DNA of 64,000 bases from Thermohalobaculum xanthum (GCF_016623495.1 NZ_JAEHHL010000001.1:620001-684000), one strand, 5' to 3'. Counted from the stretch's first letter, positions 25,751 through 34,834 are shown. Numbers and translations are program-made. Notes: generated by a model not told the origin, from the sequence alone.

Positions 25751-27472
25751 TCAGGCCCTCCGCACGCGATGGAAGAAGGTGAGGTTCGGACGCTCGCCAA
25801 CGATCGTGTAGCCGATGATCGCAAGCCGCGCTGCGATGCCGACCAGCACGATGACCGGACCGCTGACGCCCTCGACGAGCTGCCCGAAAGGCCAACCGAC
25901 CGCGACCGCGAAGATGAAGACCAGGAGGTCAAAGACGGCGAGGTCGATGAACCGCGGGTTCTTGAACAGGCACGTCGCCAGCGTCGAGAACAGCGTCAGA
26001 AGCATGAGCAGCGTCGCGATCTGCTTTCCGCCCGGCCAGTCGAAATAGCTTGGCCTCGTCTCGGTGATCTCGGCCAGGAAGGTGTAGTCGAGCAGGAGCA
26101 GGAGCGAGACGGCATAGAAGATGACGAAGAGGTTGAGCAGGCCGCGGATCCCGTAGAGCGGCTGCATCTTGGCATCGCCCTTCTTGAGGACCTCCCACTT
26201 GCCGCTCACCGACGAGAAGAGGTCGATCACCGAGAAGCCCATGCCGACGGCCGAGGTCCGCTCGACCAGCTTCACCTGCTCGTTATACAGGTTCATGATC
26301 GCCGCGACCGAGAGCGAGACGGCGAGATAGAACGCCATTCCCAGGAAGAGGGTCTCGAACTCCTTGCCCGTCTGGTTGAGGGTGATCCCCATGAGCGTGC
26401 CGGTCACGTCCATGTAACCAACCAGCAGGGCGAGCGACGAGTTCTTGGTCAGATTGAGGTACTGCGAGATCAGCGGCGGAATGATCACGCGAAGCGCCTG
26501 GGGCAGGATGACGAGATTCATCGTGCGGTTCGGGCGCAGCCCCAGCGCGAACGCCGCCTCGGTCTGGCCCTTCGACACCGCCTGAATGCCAGCGCGCACG
26601 TTCTCGGCGATGAAAGCTCCGGTGTAGATCGAGAGCGCGAGGGTCAGCGCCATGTACGAGTTGCGCACATAGATACCGCCCTGGAAGTTGAACCCCTTCA
26701 GCGCGGGAAAATCGAGTGTGATCGGCATTCCCATCACGAGGAAAACGAGAAAGGTCCCGATGATGACCCCACCCGCCTGGATCGGCAGAACCGGAAGCGC
26801 CTCGCCGGTTGCCTGCTGCCGCTCCTTGGCCCAGCGCCCGAACCAGACTGCGCCAACGAGAAGCACGAAGAAGGCCACCACGACCCAGAAGGAGCCCTCG
26901 AGCCACACCGGCATCGGGAAGTAGAAGCCGCGGTTGGTCGCGGCAACGGAATCGCCCAGCCACATGCTGGCGGTCGCGTCCTCGCCGCGGAAGGCGCTCG
27001 GCGCTGGCAGCGCCTCGTCGAAGATCGCGGCGAACAGAAGGATCTGGATGAGAACCGGAACGTTGCGCACGCCCTCGATGTAGACGGTCATCAGGCGCGC
27101 GATGATCCAGTTCTTGGACAGCCGCGCCACGCCGGCGAGCACGCCGAAGATAGTTGCGAGCACGCAGCCGACAATGGCGACGACGAGCGTGTTGAGGATG
27201 CCCACGACGGCGGCGGTCGAATGGGTGGATCGCGAGTTGTACTCGATCAGGCGCTGGTTGATGTCATAGCTGGCCGGCTGCGTCATGAAGTCGAAGCCGA
27301 AGGTCTTGCCCAGCGCGGCCAGGTTCTCGACCACGTTCTGGAAAAGATACATCACCGCGAGGATGACGAGAACGAGTGCAACGATTTGTATGAAGGTGGA
27401 CCGGTACCGACTGTCGTTCCACAGCATATCTATGCGGAAGGACGGTCCTGACGGTTGAGCGGTGTCCGACAT
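25751..27472 (-). CDS. aapQ: General L-amino acid ABC transporter permease AapQ (BztB), C-terminally extended
   Basis: This is a 573-residue permease forming a heterodimer with AapM. The core (about 1-410) has the AapQ marks: VYIEGVRNVPVLIQILL, the long periplasmic segment, and the EAA loop VSKGQTEAAFALGLRPNRTM. Known AapQ/BztB proteins are about 400-430 residues. Here about 160 residues follow the usual end (NLYNEQVKLVERTSAVG), with about four further hydrophobic helices (for example GLLNLFVIFYAVSLLLLLDY). The reading frame is open throughout and codon use looks normal, so the extension appears real. Its role is unknown. Confidence 0.92.
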   Translation of the reverse strand: MSDTAQPSGPSFRIDMLWNDSRYRSTFIQIVALVLVILAVMYLFQNVVENLAALGKTFGFDFMTQPASYDINQRLIEYNSRSTHSTAAVVGILNTLVVAIVGCVLATIFGVLAGVARLSKNWIIARLMTVYIEGVRNVPVLIQILLFAAIFDEALPAPSAFRGEDATASMWLGDSVAATNRGFYFPMPVWLEGSFWVVVAFFVLLVGAVWFGRWAKERQQATGEALPVLPIQAGGVIIGTFLVFLVMGMPITLDFPALKGFNFQGGIYVRNSYMALTLALSIYTGAFIAENVRAGIQAVSKGQTEAAFALGLRPNRTMNLVILPQALRVIIPPLISQYLNLTKNSSLALLVGYMDVTGTLMGITLNQTGKEFETLFLGMAFYLAVSLSVAAIMNLYNEQVKLVERTSAVGMGFSVIDLFSSVSGKWEVLKKGDAKMQPLYGIRGLLNLFVIFYAVSLLLLLDYTFLAEITETRPSYFDWPGGKQIATLLMLLTLFSTLATCLFKNPRFIDLAVFDLLVFIFAVAVGWPFGQLVEGVSGPVIVLVGIAARLAIIGYTIVGERPNLTFFHRVRRA

Positions 27473-27542
27473 GCGATCTCACCCCCGTGGCATCTGATGC
27501 GGTGCGCCCCCGCGCGCCCGAACAGGGCGCCTCGGGACGGTT

Positions 27543-27591
27543 ATCGAAAGAGAGGGCGCGCTCGATCCGAGCGCGCCCAATGACTTTCGAT
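27543..27591 (-). repeat. Intercistronic hairpin between aapJ and aapQ
   Basis: GGGCGCGCTC and GAGCGCGCCC form a perfect ten-pair stem with a five-base loop (27554-27578), and ATCGAAAG/CTTTCGAT pairs outside it. It begins at the aapJ stop codon. Hairpins at this place in binding-protein operons are known to protect the upstream message, so that much more binding protein than permease is made. Partial termination is the alternative. Confidence 0.75.
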
Positions 27592-28610
27592 CAGCGGAAC
27601 GGCGGCGTGTAGAGAATGCCGCCCTGCGTCCACAGCGCATTCAGACCACGCGCGAGCCCGATCTGGGTGTCGGGACCGATGGTGCGGTCGAAGATCTCGC
27701 CATAGTTGCCCGTCGACTTGATGACGTTGACGGCCCAGTCCTTCGGCAGCCCCAGCATCGCGCCATACTCGCCTTCCGTACCAAGCAGGCGGTTCAGCTC
27801 GGGATTGTCGGTCGCGGCCGAGCCAAGCTGCTCGACATTGCCCGAGTTCACGCCAAGCTCTTCGGCCGCGATGAGCGCGTTGAGCGTCCAGCGCACGACG
27901 TCGGCCCACTCGCTGTCACCATGACGCACGGCCGGCCCGAGGGGCTCTTTCGAGATGATCTCGGGAAGGATCACGTGGTCCGCCGGCGCTTCGAAGGTCG
28001 AGCGCGTCGCGGCGAGGCCCGAGGCGTCGGTGGTGTACACGTCGCACGCACCGGCCAGGTACTTCTGCGTGGCTTCGGCGTTCGTCTCGATCGGGACCGG
28101 CTCGTAGCTGATGTTGTTCGCACGGAAGAAGTCGGCGAGGTTCAGCTCGGTGGTGGTGCCCGTCTGGATGCACACGGTGGCGCCGTCGAGCTCCTTGGCC
28201 GAGCTCACGCCCAGCGCCTTGGGAACCATGAAGCCCTGGCCGTCATAGTAGTTCACGCCCACGAAATCGAGCTTGAGATCGGTGTCGCGCGAGAGCGTCC
28301 ACGTCGTGTTGCGGAACAGCAGATCGACCTCGCCCGAGGCGAGCGCCGTGAAACGCGTCTTGCCGGTCGTGGGCGTAAATTTGATCGCCTTCGGATCGCC
28401 GAAGATGGCGGCCGCCACGGCACGGCACATGGTGGCGTCGAAGCCGTCCCACTCGCCGCTCGCGTCGGTGAAGGCGAAGCCGGGCACGCCGGTGGCGACG
28501 CCGCACTGCACGAAGCCCTTCGCCTTCACGTCGTCGAGCGTCGCTGCGCCAGCGAGGCCAGCGGTGAGGCTGGCCGCGGCGAGCGCGCCGAGGAATACCG
28601 AAGTTTTCAT
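27591..28610 (-). CDS. aapJ: General L-amino acid periplasmic binding protein AapJ (BztA)
   Basis: This 339-residue solute-binding protein of family 3 captures amino acids in the periplasm. It has a signal peptide (MKTSVFLGALAAASLTAGLAGA, cleaved after AGA), the AapJ-specific start of the mature part (TLDDVKAKGFVQCGVATGVPGFAFTD), the family-3 signature GFDATMCRAVAAAIFGDP, the AapJ-type motif FRNTTWTLSRDT and YDGQGFMV. It is the first gene of aapJQMP and has its own predicted promoter upstream. Confidence 0.95.
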   Translation of the reverse strand: MKTSVFLGALAAASLTAGLAGAATLDDVKAKGFVQCGVATGVPGFAFTDASGEWDGFDATMCRAVAAAIFGDPKAIKFTPTTGKTRFTALASGEVDLLFRNTTWTLSRDTDLKLDFVGVNYYDGQGFMVPKALGVSSAKELDGATVCIQTGTTTELNLADFFRANNISYEPVPIETNAEATQKYLAGACDVYTTDASGLAATRSTFEAPADHVILPEIISKEPLGPAVRHGDSEWADVVRWTLNALIAAEELGVNSGNVEQLGSAATDNPELNRLLGTEGEYGAMLGLPKDWAVNVIKSTGNYGEIFDRTIGPDTQIGLARGLNALWTQGGILYTPPFR

Positions 28611-29103
28611 TTCTTTACCTCTTACCCTGTCGCTTGTCCGCGTCCGTCTGACGCGGGACCGGCCCGGGGGAGCCAGTCATCGGTTTTGGGGATCGTCCCC
28701 GTCACGGAAATTGAACGACCGGCACAAGCGGCGTCAAGCGGAGACCCGGAAATCCTGCCGATTCATTTGGCAGATCACGGCGATATGGCCGCGTTTGCAA
28801 GGTATCCGTCCAAAGGCGAGGCATCCATGCGCGCGGATTGCGCACAAATTTTCGCGAGGAGGCAACTTTTCGCAAGATTGCATGGCCAGGCGCCGGAAGT
28901 CGGCGATAGGGCGCAATGTGCGAGAAAATCAGTCAACTGGAACGAATCGCCAACGGTTTTCGGATTTACCAAACGTCAACACTGGAGGCCCAGCTATCCC
29001 CGCGACGGAACCGCCCGACCCCGCATGTAGACTTGACCGCCGAGCACGCCGGCGGGAAAAGCGGTGTCTGCATCAGGCTTGACCTGGCCGAACCGAGGAC
29101 CCC
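28611..29103. other. Divergent intergenic region aapJ-metC
   Basis: These 493 bases hold the predicted aapJ promoter (28709-28737) and, at the right end, the metC leader with a GAGGAC ribosome site. The middle (28740-28990) has no convincing open frame, no RNA structure I can name and no sigma-54 consensus. I looked for a SAM riboswitch before metC and did not recognise one. Confidence 0.5.
28709..28737 (-). promoter_or_regulatory. Sigma-70-type promoter of aapJ
   Basis: On the minus strand TTGACG (28737-28732) and TCAATT (28714-28709) are separated by exactly 17 bases. The leader to the aapJ ATG would be about 90 bases. Confidence 0.5.
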
Positions 29104-30288
29104 ATGAAAGACGCCACCCGCGCTGTGACGGCCGGACGCAATCCGGGCGCGCATTCCGGCGCTGTCAATCCACCTGTCTATCATTGTTCCACGATCCTGT
29201 TTCCGACATTCGACGCCCTCAAGGCGAGCCGCCAGATCACCTCCGGAGACGGCGTGACCTATGGCGTCCACGGCACGCCGGGAACCTATGCGTGCGAGGA
29301 AGCGATCCGGGCCCTCGAGGGCGGATTCCGGACGCGGCTGTGCAACTCGGGACTTCAGGCGGTTACGATGCCGCTTCTCGCCTGCCTGTCGGCGGGGGAT
29401 CACCTTCTCATGGTCGACACGGCATATGGCCCGACGCGCACGTTCTGCGACGGCATGCTGCGGCGCCTCGGCGTCGAGACGACCTATTACGATCCGCTCG
29501 TCGGTGGCGGGATCCGGGAACTGATCCGCCCGAACACGCGCGTCGTCTTTCTCGAGAGCCCCGGGTCATGGACCTTCGAGGTGCAGGATGTCCCGGCAAT
29601 CGCCGAGGAGGCGCACAAGGCCGGCGCGATCGTGATGATGGACAACACCTGGGCATCGCCTCTGTACTTCAAGCCGTTCGAGCACGGCGTGGACGTCTCG
29701 ATCCAGGCGATTACCAAATACATCGGCGGTCATTCCGATCTCGTCATGGGTGCGGTCACCTCGAACGAAACCGTCTATCCCAAGGTTCGGCAGGGATGGC
29801 AGGAACTCGGATTGTGCGGCAGCCCCGACGATGTGTTCCTGGCAATGCGTGGGCTGCGGTCATTGCATGTGCGCATGCCCCGGCACTGGGAAGCCGGGCT
29901 CAAGGTCGGCCACTGGCTGATGGAGCGCCCGGAGATCGCCGAGGTGATGCACCCGGCGATGGAACACGATCCCGGGCACGCATTATGGAAGCGTGACTTC
30001 CTCGGAGCCGCGTCGCTCTTCGCGTTCACGCTCCACGAGGAGTTCTCGACCGAGGCGCATCTTGCCGCCCTGCTCGACAACCTCGAGCATTTCGGCATGG
30101 GCTTCTCCTGGGGCGGGTACGAGAGCTTGCTCATCCCGATCTATCCGTCGCGCCTGCGCACAGCGACGCCATGGCCGAAACAGGGGCGACCGAAGGGGCA
30201 GTCCCTGCGCATCCATATCGGGCTCGAGGACACCGGCGACTTGATCGACGACCTCGCGGCAGGTCTCGACCGGATGCGGCGCGTCTGA
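29104..30288 (+). CDS. metC: Cystathionine beta-lyase
   Basis: This 394-residue PLP enzyme of the Cys/Met metabolism family converts cystathionine to homocysteine in methionine synthesis. It has the family start AVNPPVYHCSTILFPT, the YGVHGTPGT active-site tyrosine region, GLQAVTMPLLACLSAGDHLL, MMDNTWASP, and the PLP lysine in SIQAITKYIGGHSDLVMG. The ending WGGYESLLIP is typical of the alphaproteobacterial MetC. Related sulfur lyases share these motifs, so the exact substrate is by resemblance. Confidence 0.92.
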   Translation: MKDATRAVTAGRNPGAHSGAVNPPVYHCSTILFPTFDALKASRQITSGDGVTYGVHGTPGTYACEEAIRALEGGFRTRLCNSGLQAVTMPLLACLSAGDHLLMVDTAYGPTRTFCDGMLRRLGVETTYYDPLVGGGIRELIRPNTRVVFLESPGSWTFEVQDVPAIAEEAHKAGAIVMMDNTWASPLYFKPFEHGVDVSIQAITKYIGGHSDLVMGAVTSNETVYPKVRQGWQELGLCGSPDDVFLAMRGLRSLHVRMPRHWEAGLKVGHWLMERPEIAEVMHPAMEHDPGHALWKRDFLGAASLFAFTLHEEFSTEAHLAALLDNLEHFGMGFSWGGYESLLIPIYPSRLRTATPWPKQGRPKGQSLRIHIGLEDTGDLIDDLAAGLDRMRRV

Positions 30289-30387
30289 GGCGTTGCAGCG
30301 GCGCCTCGCAGGGCCCTGGCGTTCGGATCGCCAGCGGCGACACTCCGCCGCTTGCGGCCGCGACGTCGGGCAGTCATTTTGCGCGTG

Positions 30388-30774
30388 ATGTTGCGATCGG
30401 TATGGAGACGTGAGAGCCAAACAGCGCGCCGTATGCTCGGCGTGGCTCTCTCGGCGTTGCTGCTCGCGCGGATGCTGCTCCTGCCGAGCCTCGCGGTGGA
30501 CTATTCCACGGGCTTCGTCTCGCTCTGCGCAGGCGGCGAGGTTGTCTGGGTTGCGGCCGAGGGGGTCGCGCCCACTGACGACACCAGCCCGCGCATCCCC
30601 TGCCCGTGGCTCGGGCTCAGCGCTTTACCGGAAGCACCCGGCGCGCTCCTTCCCGCCCATGTGCCGGTGCCATTGCCGGCACGGCAGGTGTTCATAGCGG
30701 CCGAGTCCCACAGTCTTGCGAAGTTCTTTGCACCACAGGCGCCGCGCGCACCGCCGCTTCCGGAACGCGCCTGA
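30388..30774 (+). CDS. Small exported protein, DUF2946-like, next to a copper chaperone gene
   Basis: This is a 128-residue protein with a basic start and a hydrophobic segment (LGVALSALLLARMLLLPSLA). A short mature part follows with SLCAGGEVVWVAA and CPWLGLS, then a Pro/Ala-rich end. Layout and the paired cysteines recall DUF2946-type proteins that accompany copper genes, and a copper chaperone gene follows 123 bases downstream. The start is uncertain: ATGs at 30388 and 30433 are both possible, and neither has a strong ribosome site. Confidence 0.5.
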   Translation: MLRSVWRRESQTARRMLGVALSALLLARMLLLPSLAVDYSTGFVSLCAGGEVVWVAAEGVAPTDDTSPRIPCPWLGLSALPEAPGALLPAHVPVPLPARQVFIAAESHSLAKFFAPQAPRAPPLPERA

Positions 30775-30897
30775 TATTGCCGTGGCCCTCGGGGCCCGCC
30801 CCGGCACGAACACCGGGATGAACACCACATGGGGCAGCATCCCGAACGCGCATATGGCGTGCGGGAGTGCCATTAAAACCGGAACGGAAACAAAGAC

Positions 30898-31437
30898 ATG
30901 AACAAGATTTTCTATACTGCGGCCGCCGCTGCTCTCGCTTGCGGAGCCTTGCTTGGCGCAAGCCAGGCCGATGCCCACGACTTCTCTGCGGGCGCGATGA
31001 AGATCGACCACCCCTGGGCACGCCCGAACGTGCCCAACCGGCCCGTGGCGGTCTACATGAAGCTCGCGAACACCGGGGACGCCGCCGACCGCCTCGTCGC
31101 CGCCGAGGCCCCCGGCTTCGAGGCGGTCGAGCTACACACCGTCGTCAAGGATGGCGACGTGATGAAGATGCAGCCCATCGAAGCAGTCGAGGTCCCGGCC
31201 GGCGGCGATGCCATGCTTGCGCCCGGTGGCAACCACCTCATGCTGTTCGGCGCCAGCGAGCAATTCGCCGAGGGCGCGCATTTCCCGTTGACGCTTGTGT
31301 TCGAGAACGCGGGCGAAGTGGCGGTCGAGGTCATGATTCAGAAGCGCCCGCCGGAGGGAATGGAGGGCGCCGACGGCATGATGCACCATGGCGGCACGCA
31401 CAAGATGGACCACGGCTCGGGCGCCCAGAGCAACTGA
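30898..31437 (+). CDS. Periplasmic copper chaperone PCuAC
   Basis: This 179-residue protein has a clear signal peptide (MNKIFYTAAAAALACGALLGASQADA). It is followed by the PCu(A)C cupredoxin-like domain: HPWARPNVPNRPVAVYMKL, VELHTVVKDGDVMKMQP and GGNHLMLFG, which contain the His and Met ligands for Cu(I). The C-terminal tail is His/Met-rich (DGMMHHGGTHKMDH), a second metal-binding stretch. Such chaperones deliver copper to the CuA site of cytochrome oxidase. No Sco or oxidase gene is nearby. Confidence 0.92.
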   Translation: MNKIFYTAAAAALACGALLGASQADAHDFSAGAMKIDHPWARPNVPNRPVAVYMKLANTGDAADRLVAAEAPGFEAVELHTVVKDGDVMKMQPIEAVEVPAGGDAMLAPGGNHLMLFGASEQFAEGAHFPLTLVFENAGEVAVEVMIQKRPPEGMEGADGMMHHGGTHKMDHGSGAQSN

Positions 31438-31449
31438 GAGCAATTGCAT

Positions 31450-31490
31450 CGGGAGCGCGGTCAGCCGATCGCGCTCCCGTAATGTCTTTC
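31450..31490. terminator. Bidirectional terminator between the copper chaperone and acylphosphatase genes
   Basis: CGGGAGCGCG (31450-31459) and CGCGCTCCCG (31470-31479) form a perfect ten-pair stem with a ten-base loop, followed by TAATGTCTTT. It lies between two convergent genes. Confidence 0.7.
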
Positions 31491-31509
31491 CCGCGCAGGC
31501 GTCATCGGA

Positions 31510-31779
31510 TCAGCCGAGGATGCGAAATCCGGCAGCGCCCTCCGGCGCCGCATCCTGCGCATCCACCCGCGTGACCCGAGCGGCATACGGCCCCTCCCGG
31601 CAGGCGTCGATCATGGCTTCGATGGATGCAGGCGCGCCCTCGACCAGCGCCGAGACCGTGCCGTCCGGTTCGTTCCTCACCCAGCCCGAGAGACCGAGAC
31701 GCTCGGCTTGCCCGGCCGCCCAGGCGCGGTATCCGACGCCCTGAACGCGTCCGTGAATTCGCAGTGCACGCGTCGTCAT
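31510..31779 (-). CDS. acyP: Acylphosphatase
   Basis: This 89-residue enzyme hydrolyses carboxyl phosphates. It is a complete single-domain protein: MTTRALRIHGRVQGVGYRAW carries the phosphate-binding loop and catalytic Arg, and LGLSGWVRNEPDGTV holds the catalytic Asn. Length is normal for the family. It is transcribed toward the copper chaperone gene. Confidence 0.92.
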   Translation of the reverse strand: MTTRALRIHGRVQGVGYRAWAAGQAERLGLSGWVRNEPDGTVSALVEGAPASIEAMIDACREGPYAARVTRVDAQDAAPEGAAGFRILG

Positions 31780-32054
31780 CGTTCAGCGCCCTTCCCACGG
31801 CCCGAGCGCGTCGGGCCATGATCCCCCGCTTTCGCCACTCAGATTACTGTAGCGCGCGCCAGTGGCCAATCGGGGCGCCCGCCCCTCCGGTGGCCCCGGC
31901 GTCATTGCGCAACCTGCCTTCGCGCGCTCGCGACATGCGCAAAACTGCCTCCTTCGGCACACCCTCGGTCATGCGCCAAGGTGCGCTCGAAATGACACAT
32001 CGAAGGAAATCTCCCGAACGGCCGGGCGGGCCTGGGATTTCGCCCGATCGTTCA
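31780..32054. other. Intergenic region without a recognised gene
   Basis: I find no frame with coding character, no tRNA and no repeat here. It ends at the promoter of the tRNA gene. Confidence 0.5.
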
Positions 32055-32083
32055 TTGACAACGCTCTGACCCAACGGCTATTC
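32055..32083 (+). promoter_or_regulatory. Promoter of tRNA-Ser
   Basis: TTGACA (32055-32060) and CTATTC (32078-32083) are separated by 17 bases. The predicted start of transcription is within a few bases of the mature tRNA 5' end. Confidence 0.7.
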
Positions 32084-32091
32084 CCGGCGGC

Positions 32092-32182
32092 GGAGTGGTG
32101 GCCGAGTGGTCGAAGGCGCTCCCCTGCTAAGGGAGTAGACCTCAAAAGGGTCTCGTGGGTTCGAATCCCATCCACTCCGCCA
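32092..32182 (+). tRNA. tRNA-Ser (GCU anticodon)
   Basis: This is a type II tRNA of 91 bases. The acceptor GGAGTGG pairs with CCACTCC. The D arm is GGCCGAGTGGTCGAAGGC, the anticodon stem CTCCC/GGGAG encloses a loop with GCT, a long variable arm follows (as expected for serine), the T loop is TTCGAAT, and an encoded CCA ends the gene at 32180-32182. It reads AGC and AGU codons. Confidence 0.96.
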
Positions 32183-32289
32183 CTAGTCTTGGCGCAAGTG
32201 ATTGATATAAAACGTTAAGTCTAATTTCCAAACGCCGAGACCCGCTATTGCTTCCACCAAAGAGAGATGGATGGAGAGCAATATGCTGA

Positions 32290-33104
32290 ATGGCACTGTC
32301 AGACCAAACTAGCTTGAGCGGGGAAAGCCACCTCCCTACCCTCGCGGCATGAGCAAACGCAGCCCCTTTCGGTATTTCAAGACCAGCCCCGAGGTCTTCG
32401 CCTAGCCGTGAATGATGTACATCCGGTTTCCTCTCTCGCTTAGGAACGTCGAGGACCTGCTGCACGAACGCGGAATCGACGTCAGTCACGAAACGGTCCG
32501 GTTCTGGTGGCATCGGTTCGGGCCGATGTTCGCCGCCGAGATCCGGCGCAAGCGGATCGACAAGTTGAGGGCCTTCTCCGGCTGGCGCTGGCACGTCGAC
32601 GAGTTGTTCGTGCAGATCAACGTCGAGCGGCATGATCTCTGGCGGGCCGTCGATCACGATTCGACAAGTCCTCGAGGCCGTCGTCACCAAGCGACGGAAC
32701 AAGAAGGCGGCATTGAAATTCCTCCGACAATTGATGCTTCGCCACGGCTAGCCGCAGCAAATCGTCACCGATCGCGTTCCGTCGTACTGCGTTGCACTGC
32801 GCGAGCACGGCAGCGCGGGTGTGCAATCGACGGGGCGATGGCTGAACAACCGTGTCGAGAACTCACACCTGCCATTGCCACAGCGGGAGCGGGCAATGCT
32901 CCGGTTCAGGCGGATGCGAGGCCTGCAGACCTTCGTCACCCTCCGTTCCTCCGTCCACAATCACTTCAATCAGGAACGCATCCTCTCCAGCAAGGACATC
33001 TTCAAGAGGCCCGCACCGCCGCAGTTGCGGAGTAGCGGTGCTCGGCACGGCCTGAAACGCCCCTGCCCCAGGCAAACTGAGACTGGCTCGCATTCTTCCG
33101 ACAG
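32290..33104 (+). pseudogene. IS6-family transposase remnant, copy 1
   Basis: This is a decayed insertion sequence. The left end at about 32295 reads CTGTCAGACCAAACT, and the right end at 33104 is an imperfect inverse (GACAG). The transposase begins at 32349 (MSKRSPFRYFKTSPEV), hits a stop through small indels, and resumes in another frame (MYIRFPLSLRNVEDLLHERG, WRWHVDELF). It shifts again before the C-terminal part (LNNRVENSHLPLPQRERAM, VHNHFNQERIL). All expected IS6 segments, including the HTH, the first catalytic Asp and the catalytic Glu region, can be read only across several frames, so it is inactive. It lies just after tRNA-Ser. Confidence 0.85.
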
Positions 33105-33130
33105 GACCCGACGGTGGTTGCACGACCCCG

Positions 33131-34789
33131 TCATGATCGGGCGAGACGGCTCTCCAGAAGTGCGCCGCTCTCCTCGAGGAGCGGGTAGGCGATCATCGCG
33201 AAGGATGCGTTGACGGCCTTCAGCGACCTGAGGAGGTCGAGATGGATCGCGCTCGTCTCGATCGACGGTGCGAGGCCCTGCTGCAACCTCTGGAGATGCT
33301 TATGCTCGAGCGTCTGGGCCGCCTCGCGGATCCCCTCCTTCTGTTCGACGAGTTCCCGCGCCAGCCCGACATCCTCGGACATGAGGACGGCGATCCCGTG
33401 CTGAACGTTCCTCAGCACCCGGTCGTGGAAGTCGCAGAGCTCGCGCCAGCCGTCGTCGGAGAACCTGAGTTTCTCGTCTTGCATCCGGTAGGCGAGATCG
33501 ACGATCTTCCGCGCAATCGTATCGGCGGCCGCCTCAAGGTTCATTGCCATGCCGGAGAGATCGAAGGCCCGCGTTCCGAAATCTCCTTCTCCGTCGCGGC
33601 TGCGAACTCCGGCGAGATAGATCCTGAGATCGAGCGACATCCTGGCGACGGTCCTGAACTCGTCCTGGATCGCCTGCGCCGCGACGTCATCGTAACGCAC
33701 GAAGAGTTCGATCGCCTGGCGCAGCATGATCTCGGTCCGGTTCCCCATATGGACGAGTTCCCGAACGGCGCAGGCAAAGGCGCGCTTCGGCTGGTCCTGG
33801 AGCGACGTGTCGAGCGCCGTGCGGCTGACCCCACCCGACCTGGCGTCGCGCGGCGCGGGGATCACCGCGGTTGCCACGCGCATGAGCACGCCGACGAGCG
33901 GCAGGCAGACGAGAAGGAGCGCCGCGTTGAACGCGAGATGCAGGAGGAGCGCCCTATGGCCCGGATCGTCGCCGAAGATATCGGTCGGGATGACGGACCT
34001 GGCGACCAGGATGAGCGCGATCGCGGCACCACCGCCGCGCAGGGCGAGATTGACCCAGACCACCCGGCGCACAATCGCATCGGCCTTGAGTGTCAGCACG
34101 ACAGCGATGAAAGACCCACCGAGGTTGGCGCCGAGAACCATCGCGAGCGCAGCCTCGGTCGGGAGAAGGCCTTCGCTCGCAAGTGTCGCGAACAGGAGGA
34201 CGGCTGCCACGCTCGAATGCACGAGCCAGGCGAAGCACGCCGCCAACACGAAGGCGGTGACAGGATCGCCCGCAAGATAGAGCATCGCCGTCCGCGCGCC
34301 TTCGCTCTCGACGAGGGGCAGGCTGGAGGCCCTGATGAGATCGAGCGAGAGGAATACGAGCGCGAGGCCGATGAAGATGCGCCCTATCTGCCTAAGTTGC
34401 CGGCGCGAGCTTCGGAGGAAGATCAGGACGCCGGTCAGCATGAGGAGCGGGGTCACCGCGGCGAGACGCGAGTTCAGCACCATGGCAACGACGGCCGAGC
34501 CCACATCGGCGCCAAGGACGATGGCGAGGCCCGACACGCCCCCGATCGCACCGGACGAGACGAAGCCCGCCATCAGCATGGTGACGGCCGTAGAGCTCTG
34601 CATCAGGATTGCCGCAAGCCCGCCGGAGACCGCGGCCGCGAGGCGGTTGGCGGTAGACCGGCGCAGCCAGAGCCGCAGTTCCCCGCCGAACGCCCGCTCG
34701 AACCCGGTCCGTACGAGGCGCACTGCCCAGATCAGCAGGGCCGCGGCCGCCGCCATGTTCAGGACGAAGAGGGTTGGTGCGCTTTCCAT
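33131..34789 (-). CDS. Na/Pi cotransporter family protein with PhoU-like domain
   Basis: This is a 552-residue NptA-type membrane protein. Two inverted Na/Pi repeats carry the QSSTAVTMLMAGFV motif (about residue 64) and its partner VHSSVAAVLLF (about 190), within eight or more helices. The C-terminal 200 residues (from about 345) are helical and PhoU-like. The family moves phosphate with sodium, and some members work in export. It is the last gene of an operon with an Ugp-like importer and a phosphoesterase, so it may handle the phosphate those release. Confidence 0.87.
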   Translation of the reverse strand: MESAPTLFVLNMAAAAALLIWAVRLVRTGFERAFGGELRLWLRRSTANRLAAAVSGGLAAILMQSSTAVTMLMAGFVSSGAIGGVSGLAIVLGADVGSAVVAMVLNSRLAAVTPLLMLTGVLIFLRSSRRQLRQIGRIFIGLALVFLSLDLIRASSLPLVESEGARTAMLYLAGDPVTAFVLAACFAWLVHSSVAAVLLFATLASEGLLPTEAALAMVLGANLGGSFIAVVLTLKADAIVRRVVWVNLALRGGGAAIALILVARSVIPTDIFGDDPGHRALLLHLAFNAALLLVCLPLVGVLMRVATAVIPAPRDARSGGVSRTALDTSLQDQPKRAFACAVRELVHMGNRTEIMLRQAIELFVRYDDVAAQAIQDEFRTVARMSLDLRIYLAGVRSRDGEGDFGTRAFDLSGMAMNLEAAADTIARKIVDLAYRMQDEKLRFSDDGWRELCDFHDRVLRNVQHGIAVLMSEDVGLARELVEQKEGIREAAQTLEHKHLQRLQQGLAPSIETSAIHLDLLRSLKAVNASFAMIAYPLLEESGALLESRLARS

Positions 34790-34834
34790 CAGCGCCGCTC
34801 CCGCTCGGCGAGACAGGCCAGTCCGCGCCTACAG

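Noticed and set aside
28611-29103. Possible SAM or other riboswitch before metC
   Set aside because: No conserved riboswitch core or pseudoknot pattern could be recognised in the leader.
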